Both the position numbers and the translations under genes were made by a program. Shown in pieces: positions 22,660 through 31,150 of a DNA stretch of 33,066 nt (its first letter is position 1; every line of letters begins with the position of its first letter). The notes under the pieces were generated by a model that was given only the letters and a program-made list of their open reading frames with translations, was not told the origin of the DNA and ran no database searches. Location: NCBI GenBank assembly GCA_041484115.1, contig JBGPHA010000002.1:1-33066 (forward strand). Reading direction: 5' to 3'. This DNA comes from ASMP01 sp041484115. Lineage in GTDB: Archaea; Nanobdellota; Nanobdellia; Pacearchaeales; GW2011-AR1.

Positions 22660-25181
22660 CATTTACTGAAGCCGCAAGAATGACATTTTTGGCAGCCTTC
22701 TTCCATTGATAAAGCAGAACCACAATCAGGGCATATGTTACCAGAGAGACCGTTTCGTTCGACTTTATGTCCTTCACTTTCCAAAATCCTTTTTATTCCT
22801 TTTGCAATCGTATCTGGAAGAGATGTAACCGCATTTGATCCAATTCCTTGCTGTGTTTCTCCTTTAATCCCAACTATTTGACCATATACTTCTTCAGCAG
22901 TTGCTCCTTTTTTAAATGCAAGGGATATTAATCTAGCATAACCTTCTAGATTTGCGTGTAGGTCCTGTCCTGCTTTTCCAACACTAACAAACATTTCATA
23001 AGCTCTTCCTTCTTCTTCTCCAGTAATTATTCTGTTTAATCCTATGTAAGCATGTAGTGGCTTCCCCCCATTTTCTTTATCATTATAAGGAGTTTGAATT
23101 CTAACTGTCCTTCCTCCAACAACTTCAGGTCTTGCAACCTTTGTTAAATCAACAAGTCCCTCAAGTCCACTATCTTTCTTTCCATTTCCATGTCCTGTTT
23201 CCAAAACCTGGATAGCTTTAGAACCATCTCTGTAAACAGTTATTCCTTTAAGTTTATGTTTCCATGCGAGATGATATGCATTTCTTACATCGCTAACTGT
23301 TGCAGTGTTTGGCATGTTTATTGTTTTGCTTACAGCGTTATCTGTTCTTTCCTGAAAAGCTGCTTGCATTAACACATGTGCTTCATAATCCAAGTCATGA
23401 GAGGTTTTGAAAATTCTCTGCATGTCTTCAGGAATTTCTTCAATTCCCTGAACACTTCCATGATTTTCTTCTATTAGTTTTGCCAGTTTATCTGGATCAA
23501 GTCCTCTTTTTTTTGCTTCTCTTGTAAAAGAAGGTATTGCATACTGAAGAATATCTCCCCCACGAATATTTTTTCTGTAAGTTATTGCAAATAAAGGTTC
23601 TATTCCAGATGAAACTTCATAAACCATTGAGATTGTTCCTGTAGGGGCAATAGTTGTTCTCTCAAGATTTCTTACTCTGTCTTCTGGTTTTCCGTTATCA
23701 TATTTACTTCCTGGAAAAGCTGGAAAAACTCCTTTTTGCGCAGCAAGTTTTACAGACTCATCTTTTGCAGTGTCTGTTATAAATCCCATAACTTGTCTTG
23801 CCAGATTTCTTGCTTCTTCACTATCATAAGCCATATTCATTTCGACTAACATATCTGCCCAGCCCATTACCCCCATGCCGATTCTCCTGTGTCTTAAAAT
23901 TGTTTCCTGAACTTCTGGAATTGGACCACGATTTGCATCATTGACATTGTCCATAAATCTTGTTGCTAATCTAGTTGTCCTTTCAAGTTTTTCATAATCA
24001 ACCTCTTTTCTTCCATCTGGATGTACTTTAATCATATTATTTACTAAAATACTTCCCAAATTACATGCATCATAAGGATGTAATGGCTGTTCACCACATG
24101 GATTTGTGGCCATTATGTCCCCTAATTGTGGAAGAGCGTTGTATCTATTTATTTCATCCAAGAAAATCATTCCAGGGTCAGCAGTTTTCCATGCAAGATC
24201 TGCAATAACATCTAGGACATATTTTGCAGACAGTTGTACAATCCCTTTCTCGTGAACTCTTCCTGCTACTTTCCCAGTATAAACATCAATAACTTTGGTT
24301 TTTCCAGGTACAATCTGAAAAGGCGTCTCTGAAAAGTCAAATTTCAAAGAAGCGGGATCAGGTTCTTCTTTAACTCCAGAGCCTCCTATCTTATTGGCTG
24401 AAACATTCTCTATAATCCTTTCTAACGTTTCATATTTGAAAGGTTCTCCTTTTGGAAATTCTAAGGTATAAAATTCATCTGCTTCAGCAGCTCTCATAAA
24501 CTCATCAGTCACACCAACAGAAACATTAAAGTTAGTCATTTTTCCTCTCTTTGTCTTTGCTGTTATAAAATCCAAAATATCTGGATGTGTAATGTTCAAA
24601 ATTCCCATATTTGCGCCTCTCCTATTTCCAGAGTTGATTATTTCTGTTTCTTTATCAAATTGACCAATAAATGATACAGGACCAGAGGCAATTCCTTTAG
24701 AAGCTTGTACAAAATAACCTCTTGGCCTTAAATTTGAAAAATTATAACCTGTCCCTCCCCCGTTTTTGTGAATTAAAGCTGCTCTTTTTACAGAATCATA
24801 TATTCCTTCCAAACTATCTTCTACAGGGAGAACATAACAATTGAATAAACCTTTAATCTGTGTTCCTGCGTTTGTCCATATTCTTCCTGCAGGAGAGAAA
24901 TTTCCTTCTTCAATCATGTGATAAAAATCTTCTGTAAGCTCACCAATTTCTTCAGGATCAAGTCCATATTGTGATTCAACAGAAGCCATCGTCCTAGCCA
25001 TTCTATATATTGCTTCAGGAGCATTTTCTATGATTTTTCCTTCATCATTCCTCATCAAATATTTTTTTTCTAAAGCATAGACTTGATTTTTTCCAAGCCT
25101 TTTTTCTAGTTCGCTTCCATTAACATAATCACGAGTTCTCTTTATATCTAATTCTGCAACACTCATTTCAAATTTTTCCAC
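22656..25181 (-). CDS. nrdJ: Adenosylcobalamin-dependent (class II) ribonucleotide reductase
   Basis: Reduces ribonucleotides to deoxyribonucleotides using a B12-generated thiyl radical, without oxygen need. The 841-aa chain has NCYVLPVEDS near residue 114, GGGTGYNFS, the active-site loop NPCGEQ (C362 from the first start) and APTGTISM. It ends in a Cys-rich segment with CPDCG and CQKCHSCGFSKC, where a zinc site and the redox-active pair shuttle electrons. No N-terminal ATP-cone is visible, so overall activity control by dATP may be absent. Start is GTG 25181 or ATG 25166. The TATA box at 25206-25213 fits the GTG slightly better. No cobalamin-synthesis genes lie nearby, so B12 may be salvaged. 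Confidence 0.96.
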   Translation of the reverse strand: MEKFEMSVAELDIKRTRDYVNGSELEKRLGKNQVYALEKKYLMRNDEGKIIENAPEAIYRMARTMASVESQYGLDPEEIGELTEDFYHMIEEGNFSPAGRIWTNAGTQIKGLFNCYVLPVEDSLEGIYDSVKRAALIHKNGGGTGYNFSNLRPRGYFVQASKGIASGPVSFIGQFDKETEIINSGNRRGANMGILNITHPDILDFITAKTKRGKMTNFNVSVGVTDEFMRAAEADEFYTLEFPKGEPFKYETLERIIENVSANKIGGSGVKEEPDPASLKFDFSETPFQIVPGKTKVIDVYTGKVAGRVHEKGIVQLSAKYVLDVIADLAWKTADPGMIFLDEINRYNALPQLGDIMATNPCGEQPLHPYDACNLGSILVNNMIKVHPDGRKEVDYEKLERTTRLATRFMDNVNDANRGPIPEVQETILRHRRIGMGVMGWADMLVEMNMAYDSEEARNLARQVMGFITDTAKDESVKLAAQKGVFPAFPGSKYDNGKPEDRVRNLERTTIAPTGTISMVYEVSSGIEPLFAITYRKNIRGGDILQYAIPSFTREAKKRGLDPDKLAKLIEENHGSVQGIEEIPEDMQRIFKTSHDLDYEAHVLMQAAFQERTDNAVSKTINMPNTATVSDVRNAYHLAWKHKLKGITVYRDGSKAIQVLETGHGNGKKDSGLEGLVDLTKVARPEVVGGRTVRIQTPYNDKENGGKPLHAYIGLNRIITGEEEGRAYEMFVSVGKAGQDLHANLEGYARLISLAFKKGATAEEVYGQIVGIKGETQQGIGSNAVTSLPDTIAKGIKRILESEGHKVERNGLSGNICPDCGSALSMEEGCQKCHSCGFSKC

Positions 25182-25205
25182 TTTTTTGGTTTTATGAGCT
25201 ACACT

Positions 25206-25213
25206 TATTTAAA
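25206..25213 (-). promoter_or_regulatory. TATA box for nrdJ
   Basis: Minus-strand TTTAAATA is centred about 28 nt before the GTG at 25181 and 43 nt before the ATG at 25166. The 158-nt spacer to the divergent lhr gene holds no further gene that I can see. Confidence 0.5.
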
Positions 25214-25310
25214 GGCTTCTGATTACTTTAAGGTTACAAAAAAATAAAAATGGCAAAACTAGCTGAAAAAATATTTTTCTAAAAATTCCTCCTTAGTTAA
25301 AACACTATCT

Positions 25311-25318
25311 TTTAAAAA
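25311..25318 (+). promoter_or_regulatory. TATA box for the lhr operon
   Basis: TTTAAAAA is centred 25.5 nt before the ATG at 25340, so a leaderless transcript is predicted. Confidence 0.6.
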
Positions 25319-25339
25319 CTAAGATATTCCTATAAAAAC

Positions 25340-27937
25340 ATGACAAAAATAATCAAAGCAAGCGAGAGCACCACTCAAGAGATAAAAGAAATACTGCATC
25401 CTCTAGTTAGCGAGTGGTTTTTTTCAAAATTTCCAGAATTTTCTCTGACGCAGAAATATGGAGTTTTAAGCATCTGGAAAAGAAAGAATATTCTTATTTC
25501 TGCAGAGACCGGAGGAACAAAAACCCTTACAGCTTTTCTTTCCATATTGAATTACTTAATAATCCTTGCTGAAAAACAAGAGCTAAAGAACAAGGTTTAC
25601 GCCGTTTATACAAGCCCGTTAAAAGCATTGAGTAATGATATCCACAAAAATCTCATAGAGCCTCTTCATGATATAGAAGATCTTGCAAAATCCAGAGATA
25701 TAAAACTCCAAAAAATAAGAATCTCTCTTAGAACAGGAGATACAACAGCTTCAGACAAAGCAAAAATGCTGAAAAATCCTCCCCACATTCTCATAACTAC
25801 TCCTGAATCCCTTGCAATAGTTTTAACGAGCAAGAATTTTATTAATAACATGAGAGAAGTTGAATTCTGCATTGTCGATGAAATTCACTCCCTAGACAAT
25901 AAACGTGGTGCCTATCTGAGCCTGACCCTTGAAAGATTGAACGAAGTAAGCACCACATGGCCTGTAAAAATTGGATTAAGTGCCACAATAGAACCAATGG
26001 AGGAAGTTGCTAAATATCTTGTTGGTGTTTCTGAAGAGAGAGAAGTTGAAATTGCAAAAATCAACTTGAACAAAAAGATAGACATCCAGGTCTTGTCTCC
26101 AGTAAAAAATATAATTGAAGATGAAGGTTTGCACTTGAAGATGTATGACTTGATTTCAAATCTAATTTCTAAACATAAAACAACTTTAATATTTACAAAT
26201 ACTCGTTCTGCAACAGAACGTGTCGTCAGTTTTCTGAAAGAAAGATTTCCCACAGAATATGGCGATGAAAATATTGCAGCTCATCACTCTTCCCTAAGTA
26301 AAGATCATAGGTTTGACATAGAGGAAAGACTCAGACAAGGAAAATTGAAAGTCGTTGTCTGTTCCACTAGCCTAGAACTTGGTATTGATATTGGATTTAT
26401 TGATTTGGTTATCATGCTTGGCTCTCCGAAATCGAGTTCTCGTGCTCTCCAGAGACTAGGAAGAGCAGGACACCAGCTCCACAACATGGCAAAGGGAAGA
26501 TTCATTATTCTTGACAGAGATGATCTGGTTGAATGTTCTGTAATCCAGAAAGAAATGGTAGAAAGAAAAATCAACGAAGTCAGATTCCCGAGAAATTGCC
26601 TCGATGTTTTAAGCCAGCAGATATTTGGAATGGCAATTTACAAAGTCTGGAAAGAGGAAGAGCTCTTTAAGCTTATCAGGAAGAGTTACTGCTATTCTGA
26701 TTTAACCAGGAGCGATTTCCTTGACATTATATCTTATCTTTCAGGAGAATACGCTCTGGAGAAAAACAATGTATATGGAAAAATCTGGTATGATAAGGAA
26801 ACCAAGGAAATAGGAAAAAGAGGGAAGCTTGCCCGTGTCCTCTATATGACAAATATAGGAACAATCCCTGAAGAATCTTTCATAAGAGTAAAAATTGCAG
26901 GAACAGAAGAGCCTATAGGAATGATTGACGAATCTTTCCTCTCGAAAATGAGAAAGGGAGATGTTTTTGTTTTAGGGGGCAAGAAATATCTTAACAGGTA
27001 TACGAGGGGCATGAATCTATATGTTTCCTCTGAAGTCAGGAGAAATCCAACAATACCCTCTTGGTTTTCCGAGATGCTTCCACTGAGCTTTGGCTCTGCT
27101 GTTGAAATAAATAAATTCCGTTCTTTAATGAAAAAGAAAATGAAATCAAACCAGTCAAAAGAACAAACCCTTGAATTTATTTCAACCTATCTCTATATTC
27201 CTAAAGAGTCTGCGGAGGCGATTTACAATTATTTCCTGGAGCAGCACAGTTTCCTGGAAATTCCTGATGAAAATACGATTCTCATTGAAAAATTTACAGA
27301 TCAAGATAAGAAGTACCTTATTTTCCATACCCTCTATGGCAGAAGGGTTAACGACGCTTTATCTAGAGCAATAGGATACATTATAGGTGCATTAGGTGGA
27401 CGAGACATTGAACTTGGAGTTTCTGACAATGGTTTCTACCTTTCGGGAGAGAACATGATGATAAAAAGAGCACTTGAAAATCTCAAAGAGAAAAACCTTG
27501 AAAAATACCTCAAAGAAGCTATAGACAGGACAGATATCTTAGCCAGAAGGTTCAGACACTGTGCCACGCGATCATTAATGATTCTCAGGAACTATAAGGG
27601 GCAAAGGAGAACAGTAGGCAAGCAGCAGATGAAATCCCACTTTCTGCTTGCAGCTGTAAAAAAAATAAGCAATGAGTTTCCTATTTTACGTGAAGCAAGG
27701 AGAGAAATTTTTGAGGATTTGATGGACATAGAAAATGCGAAGCTTATTCTTCATTGGATTGAACAGGGAAAAGTGAAAATAAAAGCTATGGAAGTCTCTG
27801 TTCCATCTCCATTTTCTCTTAATCTTATTTTGCAGGGTCATTCTGATCTGATAAGAATAGAAGACAAGCAGGCATTTTTAAGAAGAATGCATCAGTTGCA
27901 TATTCAGAACATAATGCAAAGAGGAATTTTACAATGA
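25340..27937 (+). CDS. lhr: Lhr-family SF2 helicase with altered Walker A
   Basis: 865 aa, the length of archaeal Lhr-core helicases (DNA or RNA:DNA helicase, linked to repair). Motif I reads AETGGTKT (G58, G59, T60, K61, T62); the usual form is TGSGKT or TGTGKT, so the glycine before the lysine is threonine here. Motif Ia is YTSPLKALSND, motif II is DEIH (180-183), motif III is LSATI, motif IV includes TLIFTNTRSATE, and motif VI is QRLGRAGHQ, all intact. The C-terminal half matches the Lhr winged-helix and DEAD-associated region (RGKLARVLYMTNIGTIPEE, then RRVNDALSRAIGYI). The last four bases overlap the phosphoesterase gene. Whether ATP hydrolysis is retained is open. Confidence 0.95.
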   Translation: MTKIIKASESTTQEIKEILHPLVSEWFFSKFPEFSLTQKYGVLSIWKRKNILISAETGGTKTLTAFLSILNYLIILAEKQELKNKVYAVYTSPLKALSNDIHKNLIEPLHDIEDLAKSRDIKLQKIRISLRTGDTTASDKAKMLKNPPHILITTPESLAIVLTSKNFINNMREVEFCIVDEIHSLDNKRGAYLSLTLERLNEVSTTWPVKIGLSATIEPMEEVAKYLVGVSEEREVEIAKINLNKKIDIQVLSPVKNIIEDEGLHLKMYDLISNLISKHKTTLIFTNTRSATERVVSFLKERFPTEYGDENIAAHHSSLSKDHRFDIEERLRQGKLKVVVCSTSLELGIDIGFIDLVIMLGSPKSSSRALQRLGRAGHQLHNMAKGRFIILDRDDLVECSVIQKEMVERKINEVRFPRNCLDVLSQQIFGMAIYKVWKEEELFKLIRKSYCYSDLTRSDFLDIISYLSGEYALEKNNVYGKIWYDKETKEIGKRGKLARVLYMTNIGTIPEESFIRVKIAGTEEPIGMIDESFLSKMRKGDVFVLGGKKYLNRYTRGMNLYVSSEVRRNPTIPSWFSEMLPLSFGSAVEINKFRSLMKKKMKSNQSKEQTLEFISTYLYIPKESAEAIYNYFLEQHSFLEIPDENTILIEKFTDQDKKYLIFHTLYGRRVNDALSRAIGYIIGALGGRDIELGVSDNGFYLSGENMMIKRALENLKEKNLEKYLKEAIDRTDILARRFRHCATRSLMILRNYKGQRRTVGKQQMKSHFLLAAVKKISNEFPILREARREIFEDLMDIENAKLILHWIEQGKVKIKAMEVSVPSPFSLNLILQGHSDLIRIEDKQAFLRRMHQLHIQNIMQRGILQ

Positions 27938-28659
27938 AATATGAATTTATAGATAAATCTCTGTTTTTCCCAGAGAAGGGAATCCTTGTAATTGGTGATT
28001 TACACATCGGCTATGATTATATGATAAGACAGTCAGGAGTCTTAATACCAGAGAGGCAGGTGAAAGACATAATTTCTGACCTGAAAGAGATATTTAATAG
28101 AATAAAAAAGGCAGGAAAAAAAATAAATAAGATAGTTTTTCTCGGAGATATAAAGCATGCTTTTTCCTATGAAGTAGAAGAAAAATACGATTTCCTTGAG
28201 GTGATGAGATTCCTAAAGCAGGAAATTCCAGAAGAAAACACAATCTTCATCAGAGGGAACCATGACACTATGGATTTTACTTACGGGAATATGAAAGATT
28301 ACTATATAGAATCTGGGATTGCATTCCTACATGGTCATAAGTCTTTCTTAGAGGTATTTGACAAGAAAGTCAAGGTGATTGTTTCAGGACATCTGCATCC
28401 TTCTGTGACTCTGCAGGAAAAGCCAGGAGTAAAGAAAGAAAGCTACAAATGTTTCCTTGAAGGTTCTTACAGGGGTAAGACTCTAATAGTAGTTCCTAGT
28501 TTTGTGGATTATTATGAGGGAACACCAGTCAATGATTACAGAGAAGATTATCTGGAAGATTTTTTCATCGTTCCAAAAAAAGAAATCTTAAAATTTAAGG
28601 TACATGTCATAGGCAAAGATAAAGTTTATAATTTTGGAGCAATTAAAGATTTAAATTAG
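27934..28659 (+). CDS. ICC-like metallophosphoesterase
   Basis: 241 aa of the calcineurin-like phosphoesterase fold with a full dimetal site: GDLHIGYD (D22, H24), GDIKHAF (D72), GNHD (N109, H110), HGH (H133) and GHLHP (H153, H155). GDIKH in place of GDxxD is characteristic of the archaeal ICC-like group. The gene overlaps lhr by four bases (ATGA). A GAGG sequence lies nine bases before the start. The Lhr-phosphoesterase pairing is well known in archaea and bacteria and suggests joint work on nucleic-acid ends or on 2',3'-cyclic phosphates; the actual substrate is not known. Confidence 0.94.
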   Translation: MKYEFIDKSLFFPEKGILVIGDLHIGYDYMIRQSGVLIPERQVKDIISDLKEIFNRIKKAGKKINKIVFLGDIKHAFSYEVEEKYDFLEVMRFLKQEIPEENTIFIRGNHDTMDFTYGNMKDYYIESGIAFLHGHKSFLEVFDKKVKVIVSGHLHPSVTLQEKPGVKKESYKCFLEGSYRGKTLIVVPSFVDYYEGTPVNDYREDYLEDFFIVPKKEILKFKVHVIGKDKVYNFGAIKDLN

Positions 28660-28673
28660 AATCTAGGTTAGAA

Positions 28674-29582
28674 TCACATTCTTTCAAGTTTTTTTATCCT
28701 ATCATCAATATCCGGATGTGTTGAGAAAAGGTTTGTTATTTTTTTCTTAAAGGGATCTGAAATAAATAAAGGGGCCATTGCTTTTGCAACTCCATGTTTT
28801 TTTTCTGCTTCTGAAACATGTTCATTTTTTATTTTTTTTAATGCGCTTGTCAATCCTGGGGGGTAACGTGTAAATTTTACGCCTGTTGCATCTGCCAGAT
28901 ATTCTCTTTTTCTTGAAATAGCTAAAGATACAAGCTGTGCAGCTATTGGAGCAAGAATGGCAAAAATAATTCCAAGAAGAATTAAAATTATCTGAGCATT
29001 TCCTTCTCTGTCTCGGTTAACATTTGAAAACCATAAACTTCTCAAAAACATCTGTGCAATTATAGAAACCATTCCAATAAGAACTGCTGCCAGGGTCATG
29101 AATCTTATATCATAATTGGCTATATGAGACATTTCATGTGAAACAACACCCTCTAGCTCTTGCTTATTCAGTTTTTCCAATGCCGCTGTGGTCACACAAA
29201 GAACTGCATGTTGCGGATCTCTTCCTGAAGCAAAAGCATTTATTGATTCTGATTCCATAACGTAAAGACGGGGCATTGGCAATCCTGAGGCTATAGACAT
29301 GTCTTCTGCTGCATTATAGAGCATTCTATGCTCTGTTTGTGAAGCGGGTTTTGCTCTTGCAGAGGCCAGAGAGATTTTATCAGAATTGTAATAGCTAATC
29401 AATACATAAGAAAGGGAAAAAATTATCGAAAAGACCATTATAATGAAAAAATAAGAAGGATCCAAGACCATTGAGATTATATAACCAAGAATTATGAAAA
29501 AAATGAATACGACTACAATTAAAATAAAGGATTTTATTTTATTCCATTGAATTTGATCATCGAACGAGATTCTTTCTTTCAT
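28674..29582 (-). CDS. htpX: HtpX-like M48 membrane zinc protease
   Basis: A membrane metalloprotease for quality control of membrane proteins. The 302-aa chain has two N-terminal membrane segments (about 18-40 and 43-64), zinc motif HEMSH at 149-153, and the third ligand E227 in KREYLADATG. Two further hydrophobic segments lie between these motifs. The substrate-cleft sequence NAFASGRDPQHAV is conserved. The start at 29582 overlaps the histidine-phosphatase stop as ATGA. A GAGGGG Shine-Dalgarno sits five bases upstream at 29588-29593. LemA, a common HtpX neighbour, is two genes upstream. Confidence 0.96.
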   Translation of the reverse strand: MKERISFDDQIQWNKIKSFILIVVVFIFFIILGYIISMVLDPSYFFIIMVFSIIFSLSYVLISYYNSDKISLASARAKPASQTEHRMLYNAAEDMSIASGLPMPRLYVMESESINAFASGRDPQHAVLCVTTAALEKLNKQELEGVVSHEMSHIANYDIRFMTLAAVLIGMVSIIAQMFLRSLWFSNVNRDREGNAQIILILLGIIFAILAPIAAQLVSLAISRKREYLADATGVKFTRYPPGLTSALKKIKNEHVSEAEKKHGVAKAMAPLFISDPFKKKITNLFSTHPDIDDRIKKLERM

Positions 29583-30214
29583 TTTAACCCCTCATTTTTC
29601 ATCTTTACAGCCTCTTTTATTAGCTGATTGTAATCATTTATATGGAAATCTTTTATCCTTCCATCTTTATCAAGTGTCAAGGTACTTATGCTGGCATTAT
29701 TTAGATGGTAATAAGCCCCCTCTGATGGCGGCAATCCTAAAGCATAAAGAATAAAATAAAGAGAAAATATTCCATGGCCTACAATTAAGATATTTTTGTT
29801 TTTATTATCCTTTAACAATTTTTTGTAAAATTCCCCTGCTCTGTTATAACATTCTGTCAGACTCTCGCCATTTTTTGGTTTAAATTTTTCAAATGGTATA
29901 CCAATTTTTCTAACTTTTTCTCCAAATTTATCCCAATCATCTTTTCCGTTATTTGAATAGACCCCCATATTATACTCTACAATATCTGAAGTATAATTTA
30001 TTGGAATGTCTTTAATAAAAGGTTTGATTTTTTCTAGAGTTTCTTTGGCCCTCTTCAATGTGCTGCAATACACAACTCCTAATTCTACATCTTTAAAATA
30101 TGATCCCAATCTTCTAGCTTGTTCTACTCCAACAGAAGTCAATTCTACATCTAATCCTGCTTTTTTTCTAGCATTTCTCTTTGATTGAGCATGTCTAACA
30201 ATATAAATGTTCAT
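29579..30214 (-). CDS. Histidine-phosphatase (phosphoglycerate-mutase-like) protein
   Basis: About 211 aa. The first residues, MNIYIVRHAQSKRN, carry the catalytic RHxxS (R7, H8) of the histidine phosphatase superfamily. The second conserved histidine sits in ILIVGHGIFS, and VYCSTLKRAKETLE contains the second phosphate-binding arginine. The family includes phosphoglycerate mutases and broad phosphatases; the substrate here is unknown. A GTG at 30235 would add seven residues, but the TATA box at 30236-30243 is exactly 25.5 nt from ATG 30214, which decides the start. The gene overlaps htpX by four bases, which ties it to membrane proteolysis. Confidence 0.93.
   Translation of the reverse strand: MNIYIVRHAQSKRNARKKAGLDVELTSVGVEQARRLGSYFKDVELGVVYCSTLKRAKETLEKIKPFIKDIPINYTSDIVEYNMGVYSNNGKDDWDKFGEKVRKIGIPFEKFKPKNGESLTECYNRAGEFYKKLLKDNKNKNILIVGHGIFSLYFILYALGLPPSEGAYYHLNNASISTLTLDKDGRIKDFHINDYNQLIKEAVKMKNEGLK
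29588..29593 (-). promoter_or_regulatory. Shine-Dalgarno site for htpX
   Basis: Minus-strand GAGGGG lies five bases before the htpX ATG, inside the last codons of the histidine-phosphatase gene. Confidence 0.6.
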
Positions 30215-30235
30215 TGTATTAAAAGAAATATTCAC

Positions 30236-30243
30236 TATAAAAA
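30236..30243 (-). promoter_or_regulatory. TATA box for the phosphatase-htpX transcript
   Basis: Minus-strand TTTTTATA is centred 25.5 nt before the ATG at 30214. It lies just beyond the GTG at 30235, which therefore cannot be on the mRNA. Confidence 0.6.
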
Positions 30244-30255
30244 TATTTCAATAAT

Positions 30256-30801
30256 CTAAAAACTGACTTTTGGAACAGCTCTTTCTTCCTCTGGGATTTC
30301 AAAATACTTCTTTGGTGTTTTTCCATAAACTGAAGCAAATAAAACCCCTGGGAATCTTTTGCATAGATTGTTGTAACTTAGTATAGAATCATTATAATAC
30401 TGCCTTGCATATGCCACTTTATCTTCTATTGCGGCCAACTCCTCTTGTAGCTGCAAAAAGTTTTCATTGGCTTTTAACTGAGGATAGTTCTCTGCAATTG
30501 CTAAAATTGATTTTAAAGCATGCTGAAGCTCTGCCCCTTTGACAACCTTCTGCTCTATTGTTTTTGCGCCCATAAAAGCTTTCCTGGCATTTGTGACAGC
30601 TTCCATTATACCTTTCTCATGCTTTGCATATCCTTTCACAGAATTTACAAGATTAGGGACAAGGTCAGCTCTTTTCTTAAGCTGAACATCTATTTGAGAA
30701 AGCGAGTTGTCTATCCTATTTCCTAAAGTTACAAAACGATTATAATATAATACAAATACTAGCACAATAACAAAGAGTGCTCCAATAATCCACCATATCA
30801 T
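30256..30801 (-). CDS. lemA: LemA-family membrane protein
   Basis: 181 aa with one N-terminal membrane segment (about 3-20) and a long helical cytoplasmic domain of the LemA family. It is recognised by NRFVTLGNRIDNSLSQIDVQLKKR, RADLVPNLVNSVKGY and the C-terminal YNNLCKRFPGVLFASVYG. LemA is repeatedly found beside HtpX and is thought to work with it; the mechanism is unknown. The ATG at 30801 is 25.5 nt from a TTTATAAA box at 30823-30830. The phosphatase and htpX genes follow 41 nt downstream with a separate promoter. Confidence 0.96.
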   Translation of the reverse strand: MIWWIIGALFVIVLVFVLYYNRFVTLGNRIDNSLSQIDVQLKKRADLVPNLVNSVKGYAKHEKGIMEAVTNARKAFMGAKTIEQKVVKGAELQHALKSILAIAENYPQLKANENFLQLQEELAAIEDKVAYARQYYNDSILSYNNLCKRFPGVLFASVYGKTPKKYFEIPEEERAVPKVSF

Positions 30802-30822
30802 TATTTTATTCTGTTTGCTTTA

Positions 30823-30830
30823 TTTATAAA
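30823..30830 (-). promoter_or_regulatory. TATA box for lemA
   Basis: The palindromic TTTATAAA is centred 25.5 nt before the ATG at 30801. Confidence 0.6.
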
Positions 30831-30849
30831 GTTTTTGAGAATCTGATTT

Positions 30850-31011
30850 CTAAATCTGCCCTGTTTCAGTAAACTTCTTCATTGCCTTTTCAAGAATTAC
30901 TTGAGGTGCAAAGCCCTTTCTGCTGCATGCCCTTACAAAATCATCATAGGCTTTTCTATCTACAGTATAATCTAGCTTTGCTTTTTGAGCTCCTGGTGGA
31001 TATGATGCCAT
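30850..31011 (-). CDS. 53-aa ribbon-helix-helix-like protein
   Basis: A short frame from ATG 31011 to TAG 30850-30852. After a flexible start (MASYPPGAQK) comes a beta strand AKLDYTVDR, a helix KAYDDFVRACSRKG and a second helix APQVILEKAMKKFTETG. This is the strand-helix-helix order of MetJ/Arc/CopG DNA-binding proteins, so a small transcription regulator is likely, though the match is by pattern only. The ATG is 25.5 nt from a TATA box at 31032-31041. It lies between lemA and tRNA-Trp, and no toxin partner is visible beside it. Confidence 0.78.
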   Translation of the reverse strand: MASYPPGAQKAKLDYTVDRKAYDDFVRACSRKGFAPQVILEKAMKKFTETGQI

Positions 31012-31031
31012 GTTTTATTTAAACAAAATTA

Positions 31032-31041
31032 ATTTATAAAT
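31032..31041 (-). promoter_or_regulatory. TATA box for the 53-aa gene
   Basis: Minus-strand ATTTATAAAT is centred about 25.5 nt before the ATG at 31011. Confidence 0.6.
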
Positions 31042-31055
31042 ATTGGGTTTGAAAA

Positions 31056-31128
31056 TGGGCCCGGAGGGATTCGAACCCTCATCGACTGCTCTGGAGGCAG
31101 TCAGACTAAACCGTTATCCTACGGACCC
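31056..31128 (-). tRNA. tRNA-Trp (anticodon CCA), no intron
   Basis: 73 nt folding fully: acceptor GGGTCCG/CGGGCCC, D stem GGAT/GTCT with GG in the loop, anticodon stem ACTGC/GCAGT with loop CTCCAGA (T33, anticodon CCA, G37), and T stem GAGGG/CCCTC with loop TTCGAAT. The discriminator is A, and four T follow directly. CCA is not encoded. Many archaeal tRNA-Trp genes carry an intron after the anticodon; this one is continuous. A TATA box at 31151-31158 is centred 26.5 nt before the mature 5' end, so little or no 5' leader is expected. Confidence 0.95.
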
Positions 31129-31150
31129 TTGAATTTATGAGAAAACTTTG

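Noticed and set aside
31056..31128. Reading this tRNA as tRNA-Gly(UCC)
   Set aside because: With a 5-bp anticodon stem and T at position 33 the loop is CTCCAGA, so the anticodon is CCA. TCC would require C at position 33.
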